The notes below the pieces were generated by a model. The model was not told the origin of the DNA and ran no database searches. It worked only from the letters and a program-made list of their open reading frames with translations. A stretch of DNA of 64,000 nucleotides from Rhodococcus qingshengii (GTDB lineage Bacteria > Actinomycetota > Actinomycetes > Mycobacteriales > Mycobacteriaceae). The position numbers and the translations under genes were made by a program. The DNA lies in the NCBI RefSeq assembly GCF_021025955.1, contig NZ_JAJNCL010000006.1, positions 248,001 through 312,000 of the forward strand, written 5' to 3'. Positions 47,993 through 57,537 of this stretch are shown in pieces (position 1 is the stretch's first letter; each line of letters begins with the position of its first letter).

Positions 47993-49078
47993 ATGAGCGA
48001 ATCTGAGTCGGAACCGGAACGGCCGATCGACATTTTTCGGCGATCGGTTGCCGTCATCGAAGAAAATTTGCCTCCTACCTGGTCTTTGTCGACACAGCGC
48101 TCCCCCGACCTGTCCGAGGCGCCGCTTCGTCTCGACCTCCGCTCCCCTGACGGCGCGGTGGCCAAATTCGGCGTATACGCCGCTCACGGTGTCCTGAGCA
48201 GTGACGTTCCCGGTATCGCCGATCGCTTCCCCACCGGTCAATCGGGCTTCGTGTGCGCAAAATATCTGTCCGAGCCGGTCCGCCGGCAGCTCGATTCCCA
48301 CGCGATCTCGTACGCAGATGCCACGGGCAACGTCTCGTTGACCGCTGATCGACCCGCCGTCTGGGTTCGTGGACGCGGAGCCGATGCCGATCCGTGGCGG
48401 GGGCCCGGACGTCCTTCCGGACAGCTGACGGGCGATCCGTCAGCTCGCGTCGTGCGTGCGCTCGCCGATTTCGCGGCACCACTGGCGATCACTGCCTTGG
48501 TGCGCCTGGCCGGTGCGTCGACGGGAGCAACCTATCGGGTGGTTCAGACACTGTCGGATCGCGAACTGGTGACCAGGCTCCCCCGCGGTGGGATCGGTGA
48601 CGTCCGCTGGCCGAAGATGCTTCGTGAATGGGCGGCTGAGGCCGGGGCCAAAGCACCAACGCCTCACGGCTTTCACGCACCGGACGGGTTGGAAGCACTC
48701 TTCGATCAACTGCGTCAGCTCAGCGGTCACATCTATGCCGGTACCGCCTCGGTAGCCGCGGCGCCCTTTGCGCGGTACGCCCCCACCCAACGCGCACACT
48801 TCCATGCCGACAACGTCGACCAGTTCGCCGACGCTCTCGGCCTTCGGCGTGTGGAATCCGGCGGTGACGTGTGGATCACCGCTCCCCTGTCACCGTCCGC
48901 GTTCGACCGATTGCTCACTCGCGACGGCATCCGCATCGTCGCACCGAGCCAGGCGTTCGCTGATCTTCTGGTCGGCCCGGACTCCGATGAAGCGGCAGCC
49001 GAGCACCTGCTCACGTGGATGATCGAGAACGAATCACAGTGGCGACGCGCCGCATCCCCTGCTACGGATCGCCCGTAG
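47993..49078 (+). CDS. Winged-helix protein of unknown function, AbiEi-like, first gene of the Jet operon
   Basis: This 361-residue protein has a clear winged helix in the middle (about 150-198, ITALVRLAGASTGATYRVVQ, TLSDRELVTRLPRGG). The N-terminal part (about 55-127) contains FVCAKYLSEPVRRQLDSHAI then SYADATGNVSL, resembling proteins annotated as AbiEi-like antitoxins, possibly with a nuclease-like fold. The C-terminus (HFHADNVDQFADALGLRRVE, VAPSQAFADLLVGPDSDEA) is also AbiEi-like. It lies 33 bases upstream of jetA in the same direction. It may regulate the operon or be a working component. No Toprim motif is seen. Confidence 0.6.
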   Translation: MSESESEPERPIDIFRRSVAVIEENLPPTWSLSTQRSPDLSEAPLRLDLRSPDGAVAKFGVYAAHGVLSSDVPGIADRFPTGQSGFVCAKYLSEPVRRQLDSHAISYADATGNVSLTADRPAVWVRGRGADADPWRGPGRPSGQLTGDPSARVVRALADFAAPLAITALVRLAGASTGATYRVVQTLSDRELVTRLPRGGIGDVRWPKMLREWAAEAGAKAPTPHGFHAPDGLEALFDQLRQLSGHIYAGTASVAAAPFARYAPTQRAHFHADNVDQFADALGLRRVESGGDVWITAPLSPSAFDRLLTRDGIRIVAPSQAFADLLVGPDSDEAAAEHLLTWMIENESQWRRAASPATDRP

Positions 49079-49111
49079 GAAAAAGAGGGGGCGTCTCTCG
49101 CCTACCCTGTC

Positions 49112-50617
49112 ATGGTGGAAGAAACGAGTGCGCCCGATTACGCCGCGTACGCCGACACCAATCGACTGAAGCTGTTTTCGTTCACGATCGCGGAAAAACG
49201 GGCCGAGTACCTCTGGGTGCTTCGTGCCTTCGACCATGCTCGGGCCAACTACACCGTGCTGCTGCATGCCGGAACCGTCGCGCACATCCTCGAGAAGATC
49301 GGCGGCTCGGATCCGGCCGCCGATCTGTCGGCAGCAGAGGTCACTCCCCTGTTGGATCAGCTCCACGTCTGGGAGATCCTCGAGCGCAGCTACGACGGCA
49401 CCCGTGCAGCCACGCTGGCCGAGTACCGTAATCGCCACTTCGTCTACCAGTTCGGTCAGGCTGGATACCAGGTCTATCGATCAGTCGAGGACGTTCTTGC
49501 CGCACGCCTGGACTCGGCGTCGCTGTCTCGTCTCGCTCTTGCGGATCTGCTCGCAGACATGTCCGAACTCGCAGAGGCAAACCGAAGCTCCGACGGGGAT
49601 CTGATCTTCCGCAAGCTCAAGCGCCTCGACTCGACGCTCTCCGACATGGCCGATCGAGCTGCGCACTTCTATCTGACACTCGGCGACTTGGTGCGGACCA
49701 CGGAGATCACTCCGCAGGCTTTCCTCACGCACAAGGACGCTCTGCTCACGCACATGCGCGAGTTCAGCTCCGATCTGGCGCGCTACGCCCCGAAGCTCAA
49801 GGAAGCGATCGAGCACGTCGAATCAACCGGTGTCGATCGCATGATCCGCCTCGCCGCCGCCAGTGACGAGCGGGTGTTCGTCCCGATCGCCGAGCGCGAA
49901 GACGACTGGGCTGCGCGTTGGCGAGGATTGACCGCCTGGTTCGTCTCCGCGGAATCGGGGATCAGCGAGTCCGAACGCCTGCGTGAAGGCACGATGAGTG
50001 CGATCGCCGCGGTTCTGGCGCTCCTTCGCCGCGTCACGGAGACCCGTCGCGGCGGCGTCAGCCGTGAGAGCCAACTCAGGCACCTCGCCGGTTGGTTTGC
50101 CGCCACCCCGTCCGAAGACGCAGCTCACGCTCTGTTTCAAGCTGTCTTCGATCTCGGCCGACCCCGCCACCTGTCGATGGTGCATCCGGACGCCGACATC
50201 ATTTCGCACTCGCGTTCGTGGTGGGAGGCACCGCCGGTGGAGATCGCGCGGACACTCGCCGAAACCGGCCGGCCGCCCTCACCCGGGTTGCCGAGCAAAG
50301 TTGCCCGCAACGACGGCAGCATCCGCCGACTGCGCGAAGAGCAGTTGGCGGCGCAACGTACCCGCAGCGCCGCCGCGCAATCTCTCGCGTCGAACGGTGT
50401 TTATCAGCGCGAACTCAACGAGCAGGAGACCGAAGTTTTGCTGAGTCTGCTCAATGCAGCACTGACCGCGCGCGTTCCGGTGGTGGGACGCGTCAAGAGT
50501 TCCACCGGTAGCGAGAACGGGGTGAAGCTCACGCTCAGTCCCTCGGACGGTTCGACCACCATCAAGACTGCTCGCGGACGTATGCATCTCGACGGTATCG
50601 AGGTCAGTGTTCGATGA
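49112..50617 (+). CDS. JetA-like kleisin, TIGR02677/DUF2397 family
   Basis: This 501-residue protein of the TIGR02677 family opens RLKLFSFTIAEKRAEYLWVL and has LLDQLHVWEILERSYDGTRA, EYRNRHFVYQFGQAGYQVYR and WFVSAESGISESERLREGTM. In Wadjet systems the equivalent JetA bridges the SMC heads as a kleisin. It overlaps the next gene by ATGA. The assignment to the Jet set rests on family resemblance and on the two companion genes that follow. Confidence 0.85.
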   Translation: MVEETSAPDYAAYADTNRLKLFSFTIAEKRAEYLWVLRAFDHARANYTVLLHAGTVAHILEKIGGSDPAADLSAAEVTPLLDQLHVWEILERSYDGTRAATLAEYRNRHFVYQFGQAGYQVYRSVEDVLAARLDSASLSRLALADLLADMSELAEANRSSDGDLIFRKLKRLDSTLSDMADRAAHFYLTLGDLVRTTEITPQAFLTHKDALLTHMREFSSDLARYAPKLKEAIEHVESTGVDRMIRLAAASDERVFVPIAEREDDWAARWRGLTAWFVSAESGISESERLREGTMSAIAAVLALLRRVTETRRGGVSRESQLRHLAGWFAATPSEDAAHALFQAVFDLGRPRHLSMVHPDADIISHSRSWWEAPPVEIARTLAETGRPPSPGLPSKVARNDGSIRRLREEQLAAQRTRSAAAQSLASNGVYQRELNEQETEVLLSLLNAALTARVPVVGRVKSSTGSENGVKLTLSPSDGSTTIKTARGRMHLDGIEVSVR

Positions 50618-52056
50618 GAGCTCGCGAGATCACGCCCCTTGCCCTCGATTCGTACCAACGAGCGGCGCGCGTGATTCTGTCCAATCACCTGATCACCTCG
50701 ACGTACCCGGATCGTATTGCGTTGCCGCTCTTGCGCCGTTGGGCCACCGAGCTACGTGACGACTTGCTCGAACTGTTCGGATACCGCCTCGAGGTGACGG
50801 AGACCACCGCGCGCCTGTTCACGGTGTCGGATCGGCTCAACCCGTCTGCACCGGCGAGAACTGCCTCTGAGCGAACTTTCGATCGCACGCGCTACGCATA
50901 TCTGGCGTTGTGCCTGGCCGCTCTTGGCCGCGCCGGAAACCAGATCACGTTGTCGGAGTTGGCCGATCACGTCGCGGCCGACGCCGCGCAGGTGGACGGC
51001 GTCGAGCTGTCCACCGATCGTGCGTCGGACCGCGACGCCTTCGTCGATGCCGTCGGCTGGCTCGGCGTCCGGGGCGCCATCGCCCTCGCCGACGGTGACG
51101 CAAACGGCTGGGCATCGAATCCCGAAGCGGGAGAGGCGCTCTACGACATAGATCGTTCCGTCGTCGTGGCCCTGTTCCGTCCGCCGCGCGCCCTGCAGCA
51201 CCTGCACTCCATCCGAGGGCTACTGGCGGCGGAGACCTCGAGTGCCTCCGAGGACCACGGAATTCCCGTGGACGCGAAAGAGATCGGGCGCCGGGTGCGT
51301 CGGGCTCTCGTCGAGCGCCCGGTCGTACTGGCCGGCGAACTCGATCAGCACGAGTTGATCGCGTTGGCGCAGCCCAAGACCGCGTCGGAAGTCGAACTCC
51401 TGACGGGGTTGGTGGCCGAGCGTCGCGCCGAGGGAATCGCGATGATCGATCCCACCGGTCGACTCTCCGACGTCCGCTTCCCGAGCACCGGAACGATCGC
51501 TCAGGTAGCGCTTCTCTTGGCCGGCGAGATTGCCGACCGCGTACTCGACGTCGACGCTCCCGAATTGCCGAAACTTCCGATCCCGCACGTGTCGGACGAT
51601 CACCTGATCGAACAGCTCGATGCCGCCATCCCCGAGGCTGGAATCTTCGAGGACCTCGCCGACGAGGAAGAAGAATTCGCTCTTCCTGCCGGCGAACCGA
51701 CCGAGCCACCGGAACCCGTCACGTACCCGAAAATCGACGACGACTGGCTCGCCGACAAGGTCACCGAGTTGGTGGACCAGTTCGGGCGAACCTTCGCGGC
51801 GCAGTGGCAGGCCGATCACAACGGACTGCGCAAGCAGGCGCTCGGGTTGTTGCAGCGTTTACGCCTGACGCACGTGGTCGACGGCGGAGTTCTGGTCTTA
51901 CCCGTGTTGGCCCGGTACCGAGACGTCGTGGTCTCCGTGCGCGAACGCGACCCTCGGATCGACTTCGCGGTGGACAACTCCGCCCCGGATCCGGTCGACG
52001 AATTCGGCCCCGAACCTTCCCCCAACGGCGAACTATCAGAGGTAGAGAACGTATGA
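50614..52056 (+). CDS. JetB-like KITE subunit, TIGR02678/DUF2398 family
   Basis: This 480-residue protein of the TIGR02678 family has AARVILSNHLITSTYPDRIA, LPLLRRWATELRDDLLELFG, FDRTRYAYLALCLAALGRAG and AEGIAMIDPTGRLSDVRFPS, with winged-helix character throughout. Family partners act as the KITE subunit (JetB) of Wadjet/MukE-like complexes. The C-terminus (DNSAPDPVDEFGPEPSPNG) is acidic and probably disordered. It overlaps jetA and jetC by ATGA on both sides. Confidence 0.85.
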   Translation: MRAREITPLALDSYQRAARVILSNHLITSTYPDRIALPLLRRWATELRDDLLELFGYRLEVTETTARLFTVSDRLNPSAPARTASERTFDRTRYAYLALCLAALGRAGNQITLSELADHVAADAAQVDGVELSTDRASDRDAFVDAVGWLGVRGAIALADGDANGWASNPEAGEALYDIDRSVVVALFRPPRALQHLHSIRGLLAAETSSASEDHGIPVDAKEIGRRVRRALVERPVVLAGELDQHELIALAQPKTASEVELLTGLVAERRAEGIAMIDPTGRLSDVRFPSTGTIAQVALLLAGEIADRVLDVDAPELPKLPIPHVSDDHLIEQLDAAIPEAGIFEDLADEEEEFALPAGEPTEPPEPVTYPKIDDDWLADKVTELVDQFGRTFAAQWQADHNGLRKQALGLLQRLRLTHVVDGGVLVLPVLARYRDVVVSVRERDPRIDFAVDNSAPDPVDEFGPEPSPNGELSEVENV

Positions 52057-55000
52057 GCAACGCCCGCTTCCGACCTACTCGGGCTGGAATCATCAACCTC
52101 TGGGATTACCGAGACCAAGAGTTCTCGTTCGCCGACGGTCGACTGGTTCTGCGAGGACCCAACGGATCCGGCAAGACCAAGGCCCTCGAGGTCCTGTTCC
52201 CGTTCGTCTTCGACGGCCGCATCGAACCGCGGCGCCTCAACCCGTTCGCCGGTGAAGAGCGCACCATGAAATCCAACCTGCTCTACCGCGGTCAGGACAG
52301 CGCGCACTCCTACGTGTGGATGGAGTTCTGCCGCGGCCCACTGGAAGATCCCGAGTCGGTGACCGTGGGAATCGGCATGCGTGCGACACGCACCAACGAC
52401 AAGGTCACCCGCTGGTACTTCGTCGCCGACGGCCGCGTCGGGGTCGACTTCTCGCTGATCGGCAACGACGATCGTCCCCTGACCAAGAAGCAGTTGGCCG
52501 AACAACTCGGCAGCGATTCCATCACCGACCGTCCCCTCGACTACCGCACCGCGATCGACGCGCGGATGTTCGGTCTCGGTGTGCAGCGTTACGACCAGCT
52601 GATCAACCTCATTCTCACGCTTCGTCGCCCCCAGCTCGCGAAGAACCTTGATCCGAAGGGCCTCTCGCAGGCGCTCACCGACGGCCTCCGCCCGCTCGAC
52701 GACCAGCTGGTCCTCGAAGCTGCGCGTTCGTTCAGCGACATGGAGGAGGTCGGCCGCGCGCTCGAGGGGCTGGCGGCAGCTGATCAGGCGGCACAGAGTT
52801 TCATCGGGGTCTACACCAAGTACCTGCGTCAACAGTCCCGCGGAGAGATCGAACAGGTCAGTACCCGCCTCGCAGCGGTCACCAGAGGTGTTGCCGCCAT
52901 GGACGAGTCGTCGCTCGCCCAGACCCGCAGCCGCGAGGCGCGGGCAGCTGCCGAGGAACGCTTCAACCAGGCCGAGCAGGCACTCGAGAACGCGCGCGCC
53001 AATGTCGAAGCACTGCAACGCTCGAGCGCCTATGAAGGCAAGCAGCAACTCGACGATCTCGCCCAGGCCGTCGCGACGCTGAAGCTCTCGACCGAGCAGC
53101 AGGCAGACAAGTCACGAAAAGCGCAGGCCGCACTCGCACAACGCGGCGACGAAGCCGACAAGGCCGCATCGTCGGTCAAGCGTGCGGCCGAAGCACTCTC
53201 GCGTGCCGAGGACGAACTGCAGGCAGCAGCCGAGGACGCAGGCATCGTCTGGACTCCCCTGCCCGACGGCTCACGCAGCGACCAGATCACGGCAGCCGTC
53301 CGTGGCCATGCCGAGGAGCGTGACGGTGACGTACGCGTTGTCCGCACCGCTCTGGCGACCGTCGAGAAGGCGGCGACCGAACGAACCCGGGCTGAAAACA
53401 GCTCTCGCCGTGGACAAGAGCTGCTCGAAGCGTCCAAGGCAGCGGTGCTCGAGGGCGAAGCTGCCGTGGAACTCGCACGCAGTCGGTGCGCCAGTGGGCT
53501 GCGCGCGTGGTGGACCGATCACTCCTCTCTGTTCTCGGCTGTTGGCGCCGACACGTCGCTGTTCGAGGCTCTCGACGCAGCGCTCGCCGAGGTCGGCGAC
53601 GAGGACGCTCCGGCGCTGTCCGCAGTTCTCGCCGAGCACACCGAGGCAGGAACCGAGACGCTGCGCGAGCGTCGGCGCGAAGCAGAAGCGGAAATCTCGG
53701 CATCACACGCCTCCATCGCGGCTCTCAAATCCGAGCGCAAAGCCGTCTCGGCGGAACACGACGATGCTCCGCCGGCCTTCCACGCACGCACCGACAACCG
53801 CAGTGAACTGGGCGGCGCACCGCTGTGGCAGTTGGTCCGCTTCGCCGACTCCGTCGAACTGGACGTGGCTACAGGTATCGAATCCGCGCTCCAGGCAGCA
53901 AATCTGCTGGACGGCTGGGTCTGCCCGGACGAGAAGATTCCCGATCACGTCAGCGAGCAGTTCCTGACCGCTCTACCCGTCAAGCAGCGTCCGAAGGGAC
54001 GAACGCTGGCCGATGTCCTCGAGGTCGAAGGCAATGCCGACGTGCCCGACGCTCGGGTACAGGAGATTCTCGCGTCGATCAGTCTCGTCGAGGCACCGGG
54101 CGACTCCGATGCAAGCGTCGCGATCGGCGTCGACGGTCGCTTCTGGCAGGGCGTCGCGCGTGGCCGCCACGTCAAAGCCGACGCCGAGTACATCGGCACG
54201 ACAGCACGGGCGCGTCGACGCGAAGCTCGGATCACCGAGATCGACGCGGCCCTGGAAGAGCTTGCCGCAGCAGTCGATGCAGCCAAGTCACTGGTGACGC
54301 AGACCAACGAGCAGTTGAGCCGGATCAACTCTGCGGCAAAGGAATTGCCGAAGACCGGTTCGATCCTGCGTGCACTCAAGACCGTTACCGAATCCGCCGG
54401 TGCTCTCCGCACTCGCTCGGAGGCCACTGAAACAGCGCAACGTGAACTCGACGCGGCGATCGCCGATCTCGCGGCGAAGGAAAAGCAACTCCGGGCGACG
54501 GCGTCGCACCACCGGACGCCGCACGTCGGCCGTGAACTGGACTCCCTCGCCGCGGCGATCCGGCACTTCGAGAAGCAGGGTGAACTGGCGCTGCGCTGCC
54601 GGCGCGAGCACGCCAAGGAAGTAGAACTCGAGCGCGAGTCCCGCGACCGCCTCGACGAATCACGCGCCAATGCCGAGGAATTCGCCGAAGAAGCCGCCAT
54701 CGCCGAAGAGAGTCTGCTCCAGCAGGTGCAGCGTCTCGAGACGCTCCGCGACACTCTCGGTGCCAGCGCCGAGCAGATCGATCTCGACCTGGCAAAAGCG
54801 CGCGCGAAGATCGAAGAATGCAAGGTCGAACAGCGTGCTGCGCGAAAGGCATACGACGCTGCGGTGCTCCAGATCGGCACCGCAGAGGGTGCATACAACA
54901 CCGCTGTCGAGACGTTGCGTCATACCCTGACCGAAACCCGCAGTGATGCAGAACGACTCGCACCCTATGCTCGCCCGGATCTTCTCGAGTTGTTGGGCGT

Positions 55001-56228
55001 CAAGGAACATCTGAGCTGGCCGGCAAGTTCGGCGGCGTGGATGAGCCCCGACCAACTGGTCTACCGCATCCAGAACGAAGATCGCAGCGAGGACGCGGCC
55101 CACCCGCCCGTCCTCCCCGAAGACGTCGACAAGTTGTACCGAGCGCTCGAGGCTGCAACCTCGGCGGTACGCGTCACCGACGGCGCCCGCAAGGCAACCC
55201 GCACGGCACTGACCTCGGCGTTGCAGGACTTCGACGCCCAACTCGCAGCAGCCGGACAGGACTACCGTCTGCAGTGGGATGCACCGGACGGACTGACCGT
55301 CGTACGAGTGCAGGACGATCAGGGCTATTCGTCGATCGGTGAATTCGCAACGCGGATCCACGATGCTCGCGGCGATCAGGAGCAGTTGCTCACCGAATCC
55401 GAGCGTCGAATTCTCGAAGATGCCCTGCTGACCGGATTGGCTCAGCAGATCCATGAGCGCACAGTCGACGCACGAGAGTTGATCGCACAGATGGGCACCG
55501 AGATGCGTGAGCGTCGTATGTCCTCGGGCAACACCATCGGCGTTCACTGGGTGCTCGCCGACAACCTCGACGACAGCTCGCGGGCGATCTCCAAGCTGCT
55601 GGATCGAGATGCGTCGGCCCTCGGGGTTGACGAACTTGCGACTCTGCGAGCGCATTTCGCGACCCAGATCCGCACCGCCCGCGCTGCACACCCCGAACGC
55701 TCGTACCCGGAGATCTTGTCCTCGGCGCTCGACTACCGGCAGTGGCGCGTGTTCTCGTTCACCCTCATCAGCGGTGAGGGCAAGGAAGATCGGCTTACTG
55801 TTGCGCGGCACAGCGCACTGTCCGGTGGCGAGCAGTCGGTTTCGCTGCACCTTCCGCTCTTCGCCGCGGCGCACGTCATGTTGGACTCGGCCGACCCGCA
55901 CGCCCCGCGTCTGTTGGCACTCGACGAGGCTTTCGCCGGTGTCGACGACAACGGTCGCAGCGAGCTTCTCGGCCTGAGCGTTCAGTTCGACCTGGATCTC
56001 TTCATGACCGGCTACGACCTATGGATCACGTACGCAGACGTCCCCGGCTGTGCGCACTACGACCTCGCGCACTCCACGGCCGAACAGGCGGTCAGCGCCG
56101 CGCTTCTGGTGTGGTCCAACGGTGAGCTGCTCGCCGAGCACGATGGAACGGATCTGGCGCGGGCGCTGGGCTCGCCGCTACGGCGCCGGGTGCCGACCCC
56201 AGCCGAGGGTGCGTTGGACTACGCCTAG
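52053..56228 (+). CDS. JetC-like SMC ATPase, TIGR02680 family
   Basis: This 1391-residue SMC-like ATPase has Walker A RLVLRGPNGSGKTKALE (Lys41), ABC signature LSGGEQ (residues 1256-1261) and Walker B RLLALDEAFAGVDD (Asp1291, Glu1292), all intact. Coiled-coil arms (about 290-480 and 750-1050) flank a hinge-like domain with LVRFADSVELDVATGIESAL and LLDGWVCPDEKIPD. It would move or compact DNA with the JetA/JetB-like partners. The ATG at 52053 overlaps the previous stop. A hairpin follows; no JetD gene comes after. Confidence 0.9.
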   Translation: MSNARFRPTRAGIINLWDYRDQEFSFADGRLVLRGPNGSGKTKALEVLFPFVFDGRIEPRRLNPFAGEERTMKSNLLYRGQDSAHSYVWMEFCRGPLEDPESVTVGIGMRATRTNDKVTRWYFVADGRVGVDFSLIGNDDRPLTKKQLAEQLGSDSITDRPLDYRTAIDARMFGLGVQRYDQLINLILTLRRPQLAKNLDPKGLSQALTDGLRPLDDQLVLEAARSFSDMEEVGRALEGLAAADQAAQSFIGVYTKYLRQQSRGEIEQVSTRLAAVTRGVAAMDESSLAQTRSREARAAAEERFNQAEQALENARANVEALQRSSAYEGKQQLDDLAQAVATLKLSTEQQADKSRKAQAALAQRGDEADKAASSVKRAAEALSRAEDELQAAAEDAGIVWTPLPDGSRSDQITAAVRGHAEERDGDVRVVRTALATVEKAATERTRAENSSRRGQELLEASKAAVLEGEAAVELARSRCASGLRAWWTDHSSLFSAVGADTSLFEALDAALAEVGDEDAPALSAVLAEHTEAGTETLRERRREAEAEISASHASIAALKSERKAVSAEHDDAPPAFHARTDNRSELGGAPLWQLVRFADSVELDVATGIESALQAANLLDGWVCPDEKIPDHVSEQFLTALPVKQRPKGRTLADVLEVEGNADVPDARVQEILASISLVEAPGDSDASVAIGVDGRFWQGVARGRHVKADAEYIGTTARARRREARITEIDAALEELAAAVDAAKSLVTQTNEQLSRINSAAKELPKTGSILRALKTVTESAGALRTRSEATETAQRELDAAIADLAAKEKQLRATASHHRTPHVGRELDSLAAAIRHFEKQGELALRCRREHAKEVELERESRDRLDESRANAEEFAEEAAIAEESLLQQVQRLETLRDTLGASAEQIDLDLAKARAKIEECKVEQRAARKAYDAAVLQIGTAEGAYNTAVETLRHTLTETRSDAERLAPYARPDLLELLGVKEHLSWPASSAAWMSPDQLVYRIQNEDRSEDAAHPPVLPEDVDKLYRALEAATSAVRVTDGARKATRTALTSALQDFDAQLAAAGQDYRLQWDAPDGLTVVRVQDDQGYSSIGEFATRIHDARGDQEQLLTESERRILEDALLTGLAQQIHERTVDARELIAQMGTEMRERRMSSGNTIGVHWVLADNLDDSSRAISKLLDRDASALGVDELATLRAHFATQIRTARAAHPERSYPEILSSALDYRQWRVFSFTLISGEGKEDRLTVARHSALSGGEQSVSLHLPLFAAAHVMLDSADPHAPRLLALDEAFAGVDDNGRSELLGLSVQFDLDLFMTGYDLWITYADVPGCAHYDLAHSTAEQAVSAALLVWSNGELLAEHDGTDLARALGSPLRRRVPTPAEGALDYA

Positions 56229-56236
56229 AAACTGCT

Positions 56237-56276
56237 GTGCGCGGTTGAGGACCGCAGAGGCTCCTCAACCGCGCAC
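56237..56276. terminator. Terminator closing the Jet operon / mshC convergent gap
   Basis: A perfect 15-base stem pairs 56237-56251 with 56262-56276 around a ten-base loop. It starts 8 bases after the jetC stop and ends 9 bases before the mshC end, so it can stop both convergent transcripts. It shows that the Jet operon ends with the SMC gene. Confidence 0.85.
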
Positions 56277-56285
56277 GGGGGGACT

Positions 56286-57527
56286 TCAGCGAAGCGAAAT
56301 ACCCAGCAACGCATCCACGGCATCGGCGAACTCGCCGGGTGCCTGTGCGTCGGATCCGCCACCTTCTATTGCGCGGCGTGCCCAACCGTCGAGCGCGTCG
56401 AGAGCCTTCGGGGTGTCGAGGTCGTCGGCCAGGTGCTGACGCAACCGTGCGACGGTGTCGGTGACGGACTGTGCGGTGCCGAGGGCCGCTGCCTCCCGCC
56501 ACACCTTCAGACGCGACTGAGCATCCTCGAGGACCTCTTCGGTCCACGCGCGATCCTGGCGGTAGTGGCCGGAGAGCAGTCCGAGACGGATTGCTGCGGG
56601 GTCCACCCCCTCGCCGCGCAACTTGGAGACGAAGACCAGGTTTCCACGACTCTTCGACATCTTCTCGCCGTCGAGGCCGATCATGCCGGTATGCACGTAG
56701 TGCCGCGCGAAACGGCGATCACCCGTTGCCGATTCGGCATGCGCAGCCGAGAACTCGTGGTGCGGGAAGATCAGGTCGCTGCCACCGCCCTGGACGTCGA
56801 ATCCGGAGCCGATGCGGTTGAGCGCAATGGCGGCGCATTCGATGTGCCAACCGGGGCGTCCCGGCCCGAAGGGCGAGGGCCACGAGGGCTCGCCCGGACG
56901 CTCCGCACGCCAGACAAGTGCGTCGAGCGGATTGCGCTTGCCGACGCGATCGGGATCTCCGCCGCGTTCGGCAAAGAACTTCTCCATCGTCGCGCGGTCG
57001 TACCCCGACTCGTAACCGAACTGCTCGGTCGCGTCGGCGCGGAAGTAGACGTCGGCGAACTCGGCGTCGTCGACGACGTAGGCGGCGCCGGACGCCACGA
57101 ACTTCTCCACCAACTCGACTACTTCGTTCACCGACTCGACGGCGCCGATGTAGTCCTTCGGCGGTAGAACCCGCAACGCTTCCATGTCCTCACGGAAGAG
57201 TGCCGTCTCACGCATGCCGAGGACCATCCAGTCCTCGCCGTCGCGATTGGCGCGCTCGAACAGCGGGTCGTCCACGTCGGTCACGTTCTGGACGTAGTGA
57301 ACGTCGTGTCCGGCGTCGCGCCAGATGCGGTTCACGAGGTCGAACGTGAGGTACGTGGCCGCGTGACCGAGGTGGGTGGCGTCGTACGGGGTGATGCCGC
57401 AGACGTACATCGTCGCCTTCTTACCCGGCGTGACGGGACGAACCTGACGGTCGGCTGTGTCGTACAGCCGCAACGGCGGCCCCTGACCGGGAACGGACGG
57501 GAGTGCGGTATCGGACCAAGACTGCAT
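56286..57527 (-). CDS. mshC: Mycothiol cysteine ligase MshC
   Basis: MshC joins cysteine to GlcN-Ins with ATP, the third step of mycothiol synthesis. The 413-residue protein is related to cysteinyl-tRNA synthetase. It shows [20 protein letters not shown] with zinc Cys and HIGH-like [24 protein letters not shown] with further zinc ligands, and the KMSKS loop [13 protein letters not shown]. It lacks the tRNA-binding extension, as expected. It is last on the minus strand after the MMPL gene, with a 10-base gap. Confidence 0.94.
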   Translation of the reverse strand: MQSWSDTALPSVPGQGPPLRLYDTADRQVRPVTPGKKATMYVCGITPYDATHLGHAATYLTFDLVNRIWRDAGHDVHYVQNVTDVDDPLFERANRDGEDWMVLGMRETALFREDMEALRVLPPKDYIGAVESVNEVVELVEKFVASGAAYVVDDAEFADVYFRADATEQFGYESGYDRATMEKFFAERGGDPDRVGKRNPLDALVWRAERPGEPSWPSPFGPGRPGWHIECAAIALNRIGSGFDVQGGGSDLIFPHHEFSAAHAESATGDRRFARHYVHTGMIGLDGEKMSKSRGNLVFVSKLRGEGVDPAAIRLGLLSGHYRQDRAWTEEVLEDAQSRLKVWREAAALGTAQSVTDTVARLRQHLADDLDTPKALDALDGWARRAIEGGGSDAQAPGEFADAVDALLGISLR

Positions 57528-57537
57528 GTTGCCGAGC

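Noticed and set aside
51804..52052. Possible N-terminal extension of the SMC-like protein
   Set aside because: The frame is open upstream but antisense-like and Arg-rich; the ATG at 52053 gives the family start and a standard ATGA overlap with the previous gene.
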